A DNA stretch of 64,000 bases from Argentina anserina (Eukaryota > Streptophyta > Magnoliopsida > Rosales > Rosaceae). The position numbers were made by a program, and so were the translations under genes. The stretch lies in NCBI RefSeq assembly GCF_933775445.1, contig NC_065878.1, forward strand, positions 16,565,395-16,629,394, in the 5' to 3' direction. Under the pieces are notes generated by a model. That model had not been told where the DNA came from, ran no database searches, and saw only the letters and a list, made by a program, of their open reading frames with translations. Of this stretch, positions 21,119 to 31,768 are shown piece after piece (position 1 is the stretch's first letter; each line of letters starts with the position of its first letter).

Positions 21119-24100
21119 AATAGTCGAAAACTCTTGTAGTTACCCTCATAGTTCAACAGTAGCTTCAGATCGACTCGACTAGGTCAGACCTTGCCACTCA
21201 AACCGTTGGATTGCCCTAGATGAGATAGAGGTGCACTAGTTTCCTCACTTTCCTCAACTGGGAAAAGCTTGAAAAAGAGGCCCAGCTGGAGAATTAGGTT
21301 AGGGATGGTAACGGGGAAGAAAAAGATAGCAAGAAGTAATAAGAGACGCATGTGCTTTGCTGCTGCAATTTGCCTGCCTGGTTCTGCAGCTTTCTCTTCA
21401 TGTGGATATTATATCCTAATACCATATACACGACACACACCACATTTTCTCCACATTCTTTCTTCTTCCTCACTCACTTTTCTCATCGTGGATTTCATTT
21501 GATTTCGATCTCACTTTCACTCAGCTAGAGCTTATTAAGCTCCATATCGGCTTGCATGCTTGTCCTGAAGCCAATCCAGCTTTGCCTTTGGCACTATTTT
21601 TTATGCGACCTATCTGTTTGTAACTAAAACTTTGGGTTACTTTATGGATTTACTAATACCCATGTGGGAGTTGCATAGCGTGAAGTGGATCTATAGAGTA
21701 TAGACAGCAGAACTGTAGTAACATGTGGTTTGTGATCTTTTTCTTATGAGGGCATGTGTGACATTATCAATTTGAAACTCCAACGATTACTGTATTTGAA
21801 TTGCTAGATTGATTTCATCGAATCTTTTTACCAATTGTATCTGCAGATCATGACCTGTTTTGAGCTAAATTGTGCTAGTAAGGTAGACAAAATGTTATAA
21901 TGAGTTAGAAGTCGAATATAATGACTATTTAAACACATTTGTAATGAAACCAGCCTCAAAAGGGACCATGGGGTTGTTCGACCACAATCACCATTAGTGG
22001 TAAAAAAAATCACTACCATCGATCATTCGCATCCCCTAGCGTTCATGTACCATTGTTACGTTACCCGTATCACGGCAAGAGTTAGCTACTATTAATTTAC
22101 TCCGGCCTCCACAAGCAATGTTAGTCGACCTGCTTGCTCGAGGGAAAATCAAATCGTGCCCCTCATTTCATTATTAGATCGAAGACGATTCCTAGAGAAA
22201 CCGTATATATAAAACTGGAGCTAGGATATATATGCAACTGAGCTAGCTCAAAAGTCAAAACATTTTATGAACACTAAGCAAAACCATATCAACGAATTTA
22301 TTTTTTAAAATACGTTTTATCAAACTGATGAACACGAATCAACAATGTGATCACATTGCATGTCATCATATAAAGGGACTTCCTCTTCTAGCTTAGTCTT
22401 TTGGCATCGCATGTGTGACTATCCATTAGTTAATTATCTAAATGCATATGATCTAAATTGCACCTCGATCTTAAAGGGATGCACACCCTAAAAGGCGCAT
22501 AGAGAATGGATTTAGGGCCGGAAAATTGGCACATAACGATAACAATGTTGGGATTAATGGAGCACTATATCAATGTTTGGTGTATTTGAAAAATTGCGCT
22601 TTACCAATTGTGACCAATTTTTTAGCGCTTTGGTTAGATACGACCCTTCTATATATGCAGTCCCTAATTTCTTCGACACTGCCATTTGCCAAAATATGAT
22701 GTCCACTACTTATGATGAGCAAAAATAGTACCTGTTTTGCAATCATGGCATCGGCATGTGAGATCAAAACAACAAATTGATAGGTCATGAAGAATTAGGG
22801 ATTTCAATCACAGTAGGAAATAATGATCGGAAAGGCATTACAAAGTTACAAACTGAAAAAAAATGAACATGCAAACATAAATATGACATGACAAAATGCA
22901 ATGTTTGTTATCTTGCGTTGCCAGCTTTTTACAAATTACTTACTATCGATACAATCTGCACTTGGGTAATAACCGATTTCATATATGTTTGTTGTCGTTT
23001 CGTGCTTAATTTGTATATTTGAACTTAACAGCGACTGATTACATATATATATATTTTAAGAGGATTAAAGGGTTTCATACCTATGACTGATTACATTATT
23101 TTATTGCGATTTTGTGCTTGATTTTGCTTGATTTCGTGCTTAATAACACAAAGATGTCCTAGATCTATCATAAGTAGGCAGAGCAACGAGCTTAATTACC
23201 AGCCAAATGAAATTATCCAAACTTAATCACTCATAACCCAAAAGTGGGAATCACTTTAGGTCATTTTCATCTCCCTATATAAATAGAAGATATTAAAGAT
23301 ATTATCTTTTATGTCAAGCATTGTGCATGGTGATGAATTATATCCATAGCTGCAGAACCCTATTCCCTCAAGCCAAGCTAAGACCAAACGACTAGCTGCC
23401 AAGAGAGCCGACACCCGATAAAACTAGAAACAGGTGACTGGATTAAAATAAGGAGAAGAGGTATGACCGTTCTCTCCGTCAGTCCAAAACCGTTGTGCGG
23501 TGGAGACAGTCATGATTCGGTGTTGCAGAGGCAGCAGAGATTTAGAATTATATATATCTCCGGTGAGACTTAGTTAAGTAAATTCTCACTCTCCCAGTCT
23601 CCCACTATAAACGCCGGTTACCACGCTTACCACTGCTTCTTGTTCTCTCTTAATTATATCTGGAGTACAAGATTAGCAACTACTAATTACATGAGGGTGC
23701 CCTGGGTAGTAGTTTGATTCCCTCTGAAAATACTAGCTTGCCCTATCTGCATGGTCAACTTCAACCATCAGCTGACATGGTTTGAGCTAAAACCCTAAAC
23801 CCCTACAACCATAGCTATGAGATTTAGAGGTGAGGAGTTTTTGAATCAATTGCATTATGGAAAACTTGCAGAGTTGGCCATTATTGTGATTCAATAACTT
23901 GTCCTAGAACTTCTTCAACTTTCAACTACTTAACATGATCATCCATCTGTGTTATTATAATTGCACAACAACTGCTTAAACAATATGGCAATGTTTTTTT
24001 CCTTCATCATGAAAATGAAATGGATCCAAACTGTCAAAAATAGGAAAGAAAAATTGAAGAGGATCACTTCTAGGTAAAAACTGCAATGGTGGGCCGTGGG

Positions 24101-24300
24101 CATAATTGAGCTTTTAGTGATCCTCATCTACTTAAGGAAGAACAAAGGTGCCGTAAGTAAATTTAGGACCCCAAATTTTGTGCTCAGGAAATTTGAGGAG
24201 GTTGTGCTTGAAAGTTTAGGCCCACCATTTCTCGTTCCTTTTAATTTTTATTTTTTTGAATTTTGACATTAGCTGCAAGCTCTAGAAAGAGAGAGGAGAG
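21119..24300. other. Intergenic, no gene recognised
   Basis: About 3.2 kb of AT-rich DNA. Small open frames (for example at 21269 and 22570 minus) are short, unsupported by motifs and have no clear splice context. Poly-purine or TA-rich stretches near 22200 and 23045 are simple sequence. The last kilobase may include the distal promoter of the RNA-binding-protein gene. Confidence 0.5.
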
Positions 24301-25088
24301 AGAGACTTTCTCAAGGTATCATATCTCAGAGACCCACAAAAGAAACTGCCATAAACGGAGTTCAAACAGAAAGAGTACCACAGGGTGAAATGGAAGGTTG
24401 AAGACAGCGAAGCAAATGTTGATCCAAGACCCACCATCCCACAAAACCAAAATAAAAATGCAATCTTTATAAATTCTGGTTTTCATTTCACAGTGTCAAA
24501 TATCCATTCTTTTTATGTTTTTGTATTACAGCAAGGAAAAGGTAGTGTTGGTCTTCTGGTCTTGGACAGTTTCATTGGACACCCTATTGTGTCGTGGGTG
24601 CCCACTAGCAGCTTTCTTGTCTTCTCCTTTCTTTTCCTTCTTCAGAGTTTTGATTTTGATTAATAATCATATTCTCTGACTCTCTATCTCTGTGTTAGTG
24701 TGATTATATATATATATGTATGTTGGAGCATTAAGCTTCTCTTCTTTCCCTTTCCACCATCAACAGTAATGATTTCCTCGTTACGGGTATCATCCTTGTT
24801 GTTGTGGAATCTGAGGAGTTGTCCTGAAAACAGAGAATTATTATTATCATTTTTAGACCCCTTGTGAAACAAAACAGAGTTGTAGAAGAAGAGGAAGAAG
24901 AAGAATCACAGCTCTCTGCACGAGTGTGTTTCTTTTCATTTTGATGTGATATCCTTAATCTGTATAAAAATCCCTGTAAAAGTTCCCAAGTTTTTCTTTC
25001 TTTCTTATTCTCTGTGTTCTGGGGTTCTGGACTTCTGGGTTTTCTCTGTTTGCTTTGTTGTTTTGGGACAGACTAGTGTTTTGTGTAA

Positions 25089-26656
25089 ATGTCTCAACCA
25101 AGGCAGTTTCAGATGGTGGGAGGTAACAATTACATTCCAGGCCATCAATACAATGACACAACTTTTACCAAAATCTTTGTTGGGGGTTTGGCCTGGGAGA
25201 CTCAGAGGGAGACTATGAGGAGGTACTTTGAGCAGTTTGGGGATATCTTGGAGGCTGTTGTTATAACAGATAAAAACACAGGAAGATCCAAAGGCTATGG
25301 ATTTGTAAGTCTCACATTTCATCTTGTGTGGATTTTGGTTTGTTCTTTTATTATTTGCATGTATTTTTTTGTATGAGGTCTTTTCTAATAACTGATATCA
25401 ATAAATTTTTGATCTTTTCTTAGGTCACATTTAAGGATCCAGAGGCAGCCATGAGGGCTTGTCAGAACCCATCTCCTGTTATAGATGGAAGAAGAGCAAA
25501 CTGCAATCTTGCTTCTCTTGGTGCACAGAAAACTAGTCCACCCACTCCTCAACATGGTCTCTGTCTTTCTCATGCTACAAGTTTCACTCTATTTTTTTTA
25601 TGTCTTGAGAGTCATATTCGTTTTGATATCCTTTTCTATGAACATGTCAGTGATCCCTTGGATCATATTCACAGAACTCATTTCCACACTTGCTGTGTTT
25701 GTTTGGTAGTGAATTGAAGTGTGGATCTAAAAAATGCTAGGATTGGATTGAGAAGAACATGAATGGTGTACCTTTTCTTTCTTTCTTTCTCTCATTCATT
25801 TATTTTGGCAATGCAGGTTTAGGAAGGTTTAGACCGGCACCTGGTTTGGTAGCTCCACCTGCTTATCATGGCTCTTCATCCACATACTTCCATCAACCGA
25901 CTGGTCAATACACATTTCCTTATTCAGCTTATGGGTACGTCATAAAATCATAGGGAATGATTCATTCAAATATTTCCTTCTTTCTTTCTTGAGTTTCTTC
26001 ATACTGTTATTCGATCTGTTTATAATATATGACTTCTTCTGTGATTAATTAATCCTTACAGGTACTCTGGATATTCACAAGATTCTATATATCCCATGGT
26101 AAAATCATCCATCATTTTCAGAAATTCCTTCCTTTTTGGTCTTCGGATGCAGCATTGCTTATATTCAATGTTCATAGACAACTGTACTAAACAATGTCAT
26201 ACTGTGTTTCTTGCAGAACTATTATAGTGTTTATGGTCGTGGTCAACAATTCTCACCTTATTACACCACCACAACTGGGACATCAGGGCCAGCTGGCATG
26301 TACCACAATTACTACCCATACTATGCTTCTGCTCAGTATGCACAAGCTAGTAGTAACCAAGCTCAAGGCTATGGAGTTCAATATCCCCAAATGGTGCAAT
26401 ACCCATATATACCTCAGCACAATGGCTCCTCAGCTGGGATTCTATCACTTCGTTCTTCAATCCCAGTTACTACTACCATTTCTACCACCACAGGTAAATA
26501 TAGAAATTACCCTTTTTCAGATTCTTTACTGCAAATCAATTTTGAATCATCTCAAGAGGATTTGATTACATGCAAATTCCTGTTGTAGGTGTAACAGCAG
26601 CCACTGGGGTAACTGGAGCTTCTGCCACCAATTCTGAACACAATTCTTCGAGTTAA
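25089..26656 (+). CDS. RRM-containing RNA-binding protein (282 aa, six coding exons)
   Basis: Exons 25089-25304, 25424-25556, 25817-25934, 26062-26098, 26217-26493 and 26589-26656 join in frame to 849 nt with GT-AG introns. One RRM lies near the N-terminus (about residues 27-95): RNP2 is IFVGGL, RNP1 is KGYGFVTF split across intron 1, and NGRR-like [13 protein letters not shown] ends the fold. The rest is Tyr/Gln/Pro/Ser-rich ([31 protein letters not shown]), a low-complexity tail. This is the layout of the plant family related to animal SEB-4/RBM24/RBM38 and Arabidopsis ARP1; such proteins bind mRNA. The exact target is unknown. The start ATG is the first in frame before the RRM. A leader with purine-rich tracts (gagagaggagagagag, about 24290) precedes it. 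Confidence 0.9.
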
Positions 26657-28103
26657 AAGATAATTAACCACATTGGTAAATGGGTTATAGTTGATGAAGT
26701 GCAAAAGTGAAAGGAACATGTTAATAAGGAAACGGCATTCAAAAGGGTGCCTTGCTGCAGATATGTATCAGCAACCAGAAGGTTAGAAGAAAAAGGGTAC
26801 CAAAGGCTGCATTTTAGGGAAGCTTGCTCACTAACATCATCATCATCTTCTTCTTCTTCTTCGCCATTGTCGTCAATCATCATCACACATGTTCGGGTTA
26901 ATTAGGTGAATAAGGATTCAGGTCTTTTAAGTAGTTGTTAGCATTCATTAGGATTTAAGGATCGTATGACTCAATCATTCATGTATTGGCAGGCATGGTA
27001 TGAGGTAGAGGCTAAATATTGGCTTTGGATTCTACCTCAGTATACTAATTTACTAGATGATTGTGTCTAGGATGCAGAGAGCATCCAATGACATATATCA
27101 TCTTGTTTATATTGGTAAAGTAAAGGGATGAAAAAGATTGTTTTTATATCTTTGAATCCCAGTTTGGCCAAAGCTAGGAGAGCTTGGCCAATTTTAACTT
27201 GTAATTTGTTTGCTCCACTATTCATGATTGATTCTTTTTAAGATCACAGGATTAGTTGGGAAAATAGAAGACCTGTCTCTTGTTTCTCTGTTGATAGAGC
27301 TTTTACTGTCATATTGTCGTTGTGCAATTTTACTTAGTTTGATTCAAATTTTTTTTCATAATCAATCTCTTTCAAGCTTTGAAGAATGTGTTTGGCATCC
27401 AAGGGGATCTCACAAAAGGTGTCGTGCTGGTTTTTCTGAATGTTCTTGTTTAACTTTTAAAGGTGCAAAAGCAAGTCGAATTTGAGGTACTTGGGAGAAA
27501 AATGAAAAGAAATGGGTACTGAAACCTTACATGGCACCATCATTGAAATTTGAAATTAAAGATGTAGTTTGGGAGGGAATAGAATTATGGAAATAGAATA
27601 ATAGAGCTGAACTTCTGAGTAGCACAACACAAAAAAGAATAACTATAACAAGCCGTACGGCTTTTTAAAAAACTATATTAGATGAAAATAAAATGGCTAT
27701 GGAAGCCTCATTTGGAACTCTATTCAACCAAATCCTATCATATAAAAACATGAATAAAAGAAACACACTCAAATGAACAACCTAAAGCTTTAATGTCATA
27801 GAGATGCCAACGAGTTGTTCATGCATCTTTACCTACAAACTTTGCCTGGACCATAAGGAAAAATGGAAAAATCATCGGCCATTTTTGTAAAAATGACTTG
27901 TTATAAAAGTAATTTTGGCTACTCAATAATGTTTGCTTTAATTTGCTAGTAAGGTTTCAGTAAAATAAGTATCTGTTTGGTAAATTTTTATAAAGTGCTT
28001 AGTTGTGAAATTTCATAATCAATATATTAAAAAGAATGTAAGATATTGCTTATTTAAAAACTCAACTTTTCATATTTGCGTTTTTTCACTTCAAATCCAA
28101 ACC
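26657..28103. other. 3' flank of the RRM gene and intergenic DNA
   Basis: The first few hundred bases are probably 3' UTR, including an (atc/ttc)n stretch near 26,837-26,865. No further gene is recognised; the open frame at 27228 is unsupported. Confidence 0.5.
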
Positions 28104-28124
28104 AAGACAATTATTGGCGTCAAA
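28104..28124. repeat. Target-site duplication, left copy (21 bp)
   Basis: aagacaattattggcgtcaaa. It matches 29093-29113 at 19 of 21 positions. Confidence 0.8.
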
Positions 28125-29092
28125 GTCGCTCTCGTCCCTGTGTGCTCCGCAATTGTCGGAACACTCTAGGGTTTCTTCAAAAAAAAATTGTTGTCTCCAT
28201 CCGACGGCAACATCAATATGTGGAGGATCGAGTGGTGATGGATTAACAAAGGGACATTGTTCCGGGTTTGGGTGACATTGTTGTTTTATTTTTTTTATTT
28301 TGCAAAGTCTATGAGTTGGTGTTGATATTGTGGTCTCGGTTCTGAGTTGTCGGTATGAGTTTGACAGCGGATATGCGGATAAAGAGCGAAGGCCCCTGAT
28401 ATTGCATGGGTTGATTCTTCAACCCGGATTGGATCTTGATGTTCATCTTTGCTAGGTTGAATCTTGATGGGTGGCGAGTTTTTCTTCTACCGTGGACAGT
28501 GGGTGGCAGTCGACGTTTGACATCGGGGTGGAGATTTGCGGTCAAAAGGCAACGATGGCCAGTGGATGAATTTGGTAGTTGGTCTTTATAGGTCCATGGA
28601 GGTGGGCCTGGGCTCTTTTGGCCCTAGGTTTGGTTGTATATGTGGGCTTGGGTATGTTGACCCAGGTCTGTTTGTTTGAGTTTTATTTTTCAGGTGTTTT
28701 GTCATCCCTAGGTAGGGTTTGGTAGTGTCGTTGAGTACACAAATTTATGATGCATGTCATTTTTAAGGATTATCTAAAAGTTAGTTCATTTTGGGTGTCA
28801 ATGTAATGAGGAAGTTGTCTTTGCAAATATGCATGAGGTTTTGATATGTGTATTATTGGAGCAGTTATTTTCTTGAGATTAGTAGCAAGTATGTTATTGA
28901 CTATTTATGGAATCAGATTTGATTGATTCTAAATTGGGTCTTCTTGACACATGTATATTACTTCTTACGATAGTCTTGTGACTATCAGTGTTGGTCAGAT
29001 AGAGTGTGGGAAATTTAGTTCCACCACCGAATGTTTATTTGTTATAATTTTATTTTGGTGAAATATATATTTCATTATCTAAACAAAAAAAA
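28125..29092 (+). mobile_element. 5'-truncated or internally deleted LINE-like retroposon (968 bp)
   Basis: The segment is flanked by 21-bp near-perfect direct repeats and ends in an A-run (about 29084-29094) preceded by ataattttattttggtgaaatatatatttc, which are hallmarks of target-primed reverse transcription by L1-type LINEs. No reverse transcriptase or endonuclease text is readable, so only terminal sequence is left or it is a non-autonomous relative. The two mismatches between the repeats show moderate age. A processed pseudogene is the alternative, but no host protein is recognised in it. Confidence 0.65.
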
Positions 29093-29113
29093 AAGACAAT
29101 CATTGTCGTCAAA
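29093..29113. repeat. Target-site duplication, right copy (21 bp)
   Basis: aagacaatcattgtcgtcaaa, directly after the A-run. Confidence 0.8.
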
Positions 29114-29700
29114 TGCATGTCTAGTCATTCAGTTTGGTTTTGGTTCTTATATGATTCACCATTTTTCAATTACAAAATGATCTCAAGGTTACTCTCATAC
29201 TTGGTGACAACAAAATTAAACTTGTATCGAATACCCATATTATAGATTGAATAAAGTTTGATAGTCTAAATTGTTTTTTTAATACAAAATCTTAATTTGA
29301 TAGTCTAAATTGTTCAATGACAAGTTGACGTTTGAATCTCCCATTACTAAGAGAACTCATGCAAACAACATTGCTCCAGTCACACTATAAAATCTATCAA
29401 CTATACTCTGAAGCACATTTTATAGCAGATGTTGTTTGTAACCTACCTCACTCGCCAAACTATAAGTCTATCCGGCAGTTTAAGAATAAGATGAAACTAT
29501 CGTTTTTTTATCAGGTAAATAATTTAAATACTACGATAAGTCTAGCGTGAGTTGAAGTCACAACCTTCCACTTACGAAAGGAAAGACTATGCTGGGCAAA
29601 AACACAGTTGTTTTATCTGCATCGAACAAAATAAATAAATAAACGACTGCATCAAATACATGGATCATGGATCTTTTGGCATGGTGGTCCAAATTCATCA
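29114..29700. other. Intergenic, no gene recognised
   Basis: AT-rich; no coding signal recognised. The right end leads into the P1 promoter. Confidence 0.5.
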
Positions 29701-29702
29701 TA

Positions 29703-29779
29703 TGGGCTTCAGAGATATATGAAAGGCCCACTTTATCGCCTTTAAAAGCTATACCTCGCCACAATTTCAGAAACCCTAA
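29703..29779 (+). promoter_or_regulatory. Site II elements and telo-box of the P1 ribosomal protein promoter
   Basis: TGGGCT (29703-29708) and GGCCCA (29725-29730, TGGGCC on the other strand) are site II motifs bound by TCP factors. AAACCCTAA (29771-29779) is a perfect telo-box. This combination is typical of plant ribosomal-protein promoters; the P1 coding start lies 200 bp downstream. Confidence 0.7.
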
Positions 29780-29978
29780 AGCAGAGCCATTGTTGTGTAG
29801 TAGCAGCCGCGGAGCACTCTAAGCACGATCAGTCTCAGATCTAATCTCCCTCGGGTAAACCCACCTCCCTCTTGCTCCGAATCACTCAAAGGTTTAAGCT
29901 TTTTGGGTAGTAGTGTTTTCTTTTTCATAGTTTAGAGTTTTCATTTCTGTTCTGGGTTTTGGGTGTTTTGCAGAAGCC

Positions 29979-30602
29979 ATGTCGATTTCAGAGATTGCTT
30001 GCACCTACGCCGCTTTGATCCTCCACGATGATGGCATCCCCATCACTGTAAGCTTCGTTGACCCTTCTCTTTTTACTTGAAATTTCATATAAAATTTCGA
30101 TCTTTTAAGACTTTGTGTTTGTTGGAGTTGAGTTACTGATATTGGGTTAGGTTCTGTTTTGTTATTTCTGTATTGGTTTGAGTTTATGTGTTTGTGTTCT
30201 GAGACTGTTGTATTGGTTGGTTGGTTGTTGTTGTAGTCAGAGAAGATCGCTGCTTTGGTCAAAGCTGCCAATGTCTCTGTGGAGTCATACTGGCCTGGTT
30301 TGTTTGCCAAGCTCGCCGAGAAGAGAGACATTGGTGACCTCATCTTGAACGTTGGTGCTGGAGGTGGCGGCGGTGCTGTTGCCGTTGCCGCCCCAGGTGC
30401 TGGCGCTGGTGCTGCCCCTGCTGCAGCTGCTCCAGTTGAAGAGAAGAAGGTATTAAAATTGTTCTTGTGAGATTACGTAGCTTGTTTGTCTAATGAGATA
30501 TGGAGGTGTTATCTGATACGGCCTTTTCATTGTTGTTTGATGTTACAGGAGGAGGCAAAGGAAGAGAGTGATGATGATATGGGTTTCAGCTTGTTCGATT
30601 AG
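29979..30602 (+). CDS. RPP1: 60S acidic ribosomal protein P1 (111 aa)
   Basis: Exons 29979-30047, 30237-30449 and 30549-30602 join to 111 codons plus stop. P1 forms dimers with P2 on the ribosomal stalk through P0 and recruits elongation factors. The N-terminus ([20 protein letters not shown], then [20 protein letters not shown]) is the dimerisation domain; an Ala/Gly-rich hinge ([20 protein letters not shown]) and the conserved acidic tail [12 protein letters not shown] follow. Length is normal for plant P1. A 5' UTR intron is likely: donor cgg|gtaaac near 29855 and acceptor ttttgcag just before the ATG at 29973. Intact and probably expressed strongly, given the promoter motifs. Confidence 0.95.
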
Positions 30603-30660
30603 GAGCTCCCTTTCAGAATTATAAGCAGTGATTTTGTGTTTCGGAACTTGTAGTACTTGT

Positions 30661-30786
30661 CAGACTATTTTACATTTGATTTATCTAGTAGGGTTTCTCC
30701 CTTTTGGTTTTGGAATTGTGTATCAGACTATTTTACATTTGATTTATCTAGTAGGGTTTCTCCCTTTTGGTTTTGGAATTGTGTAT
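30661..30786 (+). repeat. Perfect 63-bp tandem duplication in the P1 3' UTR
   Basis: 30661-30723 is repeated without a difference at 30724-30786 (starts cagactattttacatttgat). It lies 58 bp after the stop codon, so it is probably in the 3' UTR. The identity suggests a recent event or an assembly artefact. Confidence 0.9.
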
Positions 30787-31768
30787 TTGTGAAGACAGAT
30801 TGTTCAGAGTCATGGGTTTCTGAGCACTCATCTTAATTTTGAATACTTCTGTTTTGAGCTTCGTACAAGTATGCTGCCAAAATGTGTTATGCATGTATTT
30901 TTGCACAATGCAATGAACTTGAGGTCATTTGTCGAAAAGAAAAACATAGATTAGTTCTTTCTTGGAGTTGCACTTCATGGGTTTCTTAACCTTGTCTTAG
31001 ACATATGGCTGTTTAGTAAATGTCATGTTCTAAGCCCCATGGACTAGAATAATCCCTTGTGAACATTTTGTGAGTTTCGTATGCTAGCTTGTGAAAGCAG
31101 GAGTCCATTGCAGCTCTAACTAAACCTGCATTGTTGGTGATCTGCTGCTACCTATGCCCCTTAGGTTTATGTTTTTCTTTGCTTAATTTGTCAGTGTCTG
31201 AAACCAGATCAAGTTGGTTCACTCGTGCTTGGATGGCCAGTGTTTAAAGCCTCTTGTTTGGTCTCCTGTGTCAAAAACTTGATTATATATTTTCGTATGA
31301 TGGGATGAAAAGGTACAGCTGCCCAGAAACCCTTTATCATGAGTCCGTCAAATCTGTTGATTGCTATTTCGTGAAAGGCAGTGTGTAAAACCATGAGGCT
31401 GGATCAACTCACTGGTGTCATTTGATGAATGACATACTGAATCGGTGTTTTGCTTGATTCTAGTGTCGATTGTATAGCATATCATGAGATAAGTGATGCA
31501 ATTTAGAGCAAAAAAAAAGTGGATATTGATTATCATTGCACAACAGTATTTTCGGCTTTGTGGTGAGAGCCACCGCTACCTGCGATAATTAAGTTATTAC
31601 ACTTGCCTAGATGGTTTCGCTTATTCTGGCCAAGGATTATACACTGCAAGCTGCATAATTTCTGTTAAATACAGTGCGTACTCAAGCCGCGTCAGTTAGG
31701 ACCGCAGATTCTGTTCGAGCTGGTTCACCAAGTTGTTTCTGAATCAACAGGCTAGATTTGTGTTCTTT
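30787..31768. other. Intergenic between convergent RPP1 and GBSS1
   Basis: Contains the 3' ends of the two convergent genes; no other gene recognised. Small antisense frames at 31209 and 31348 lack support. Confidence 0.5.
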
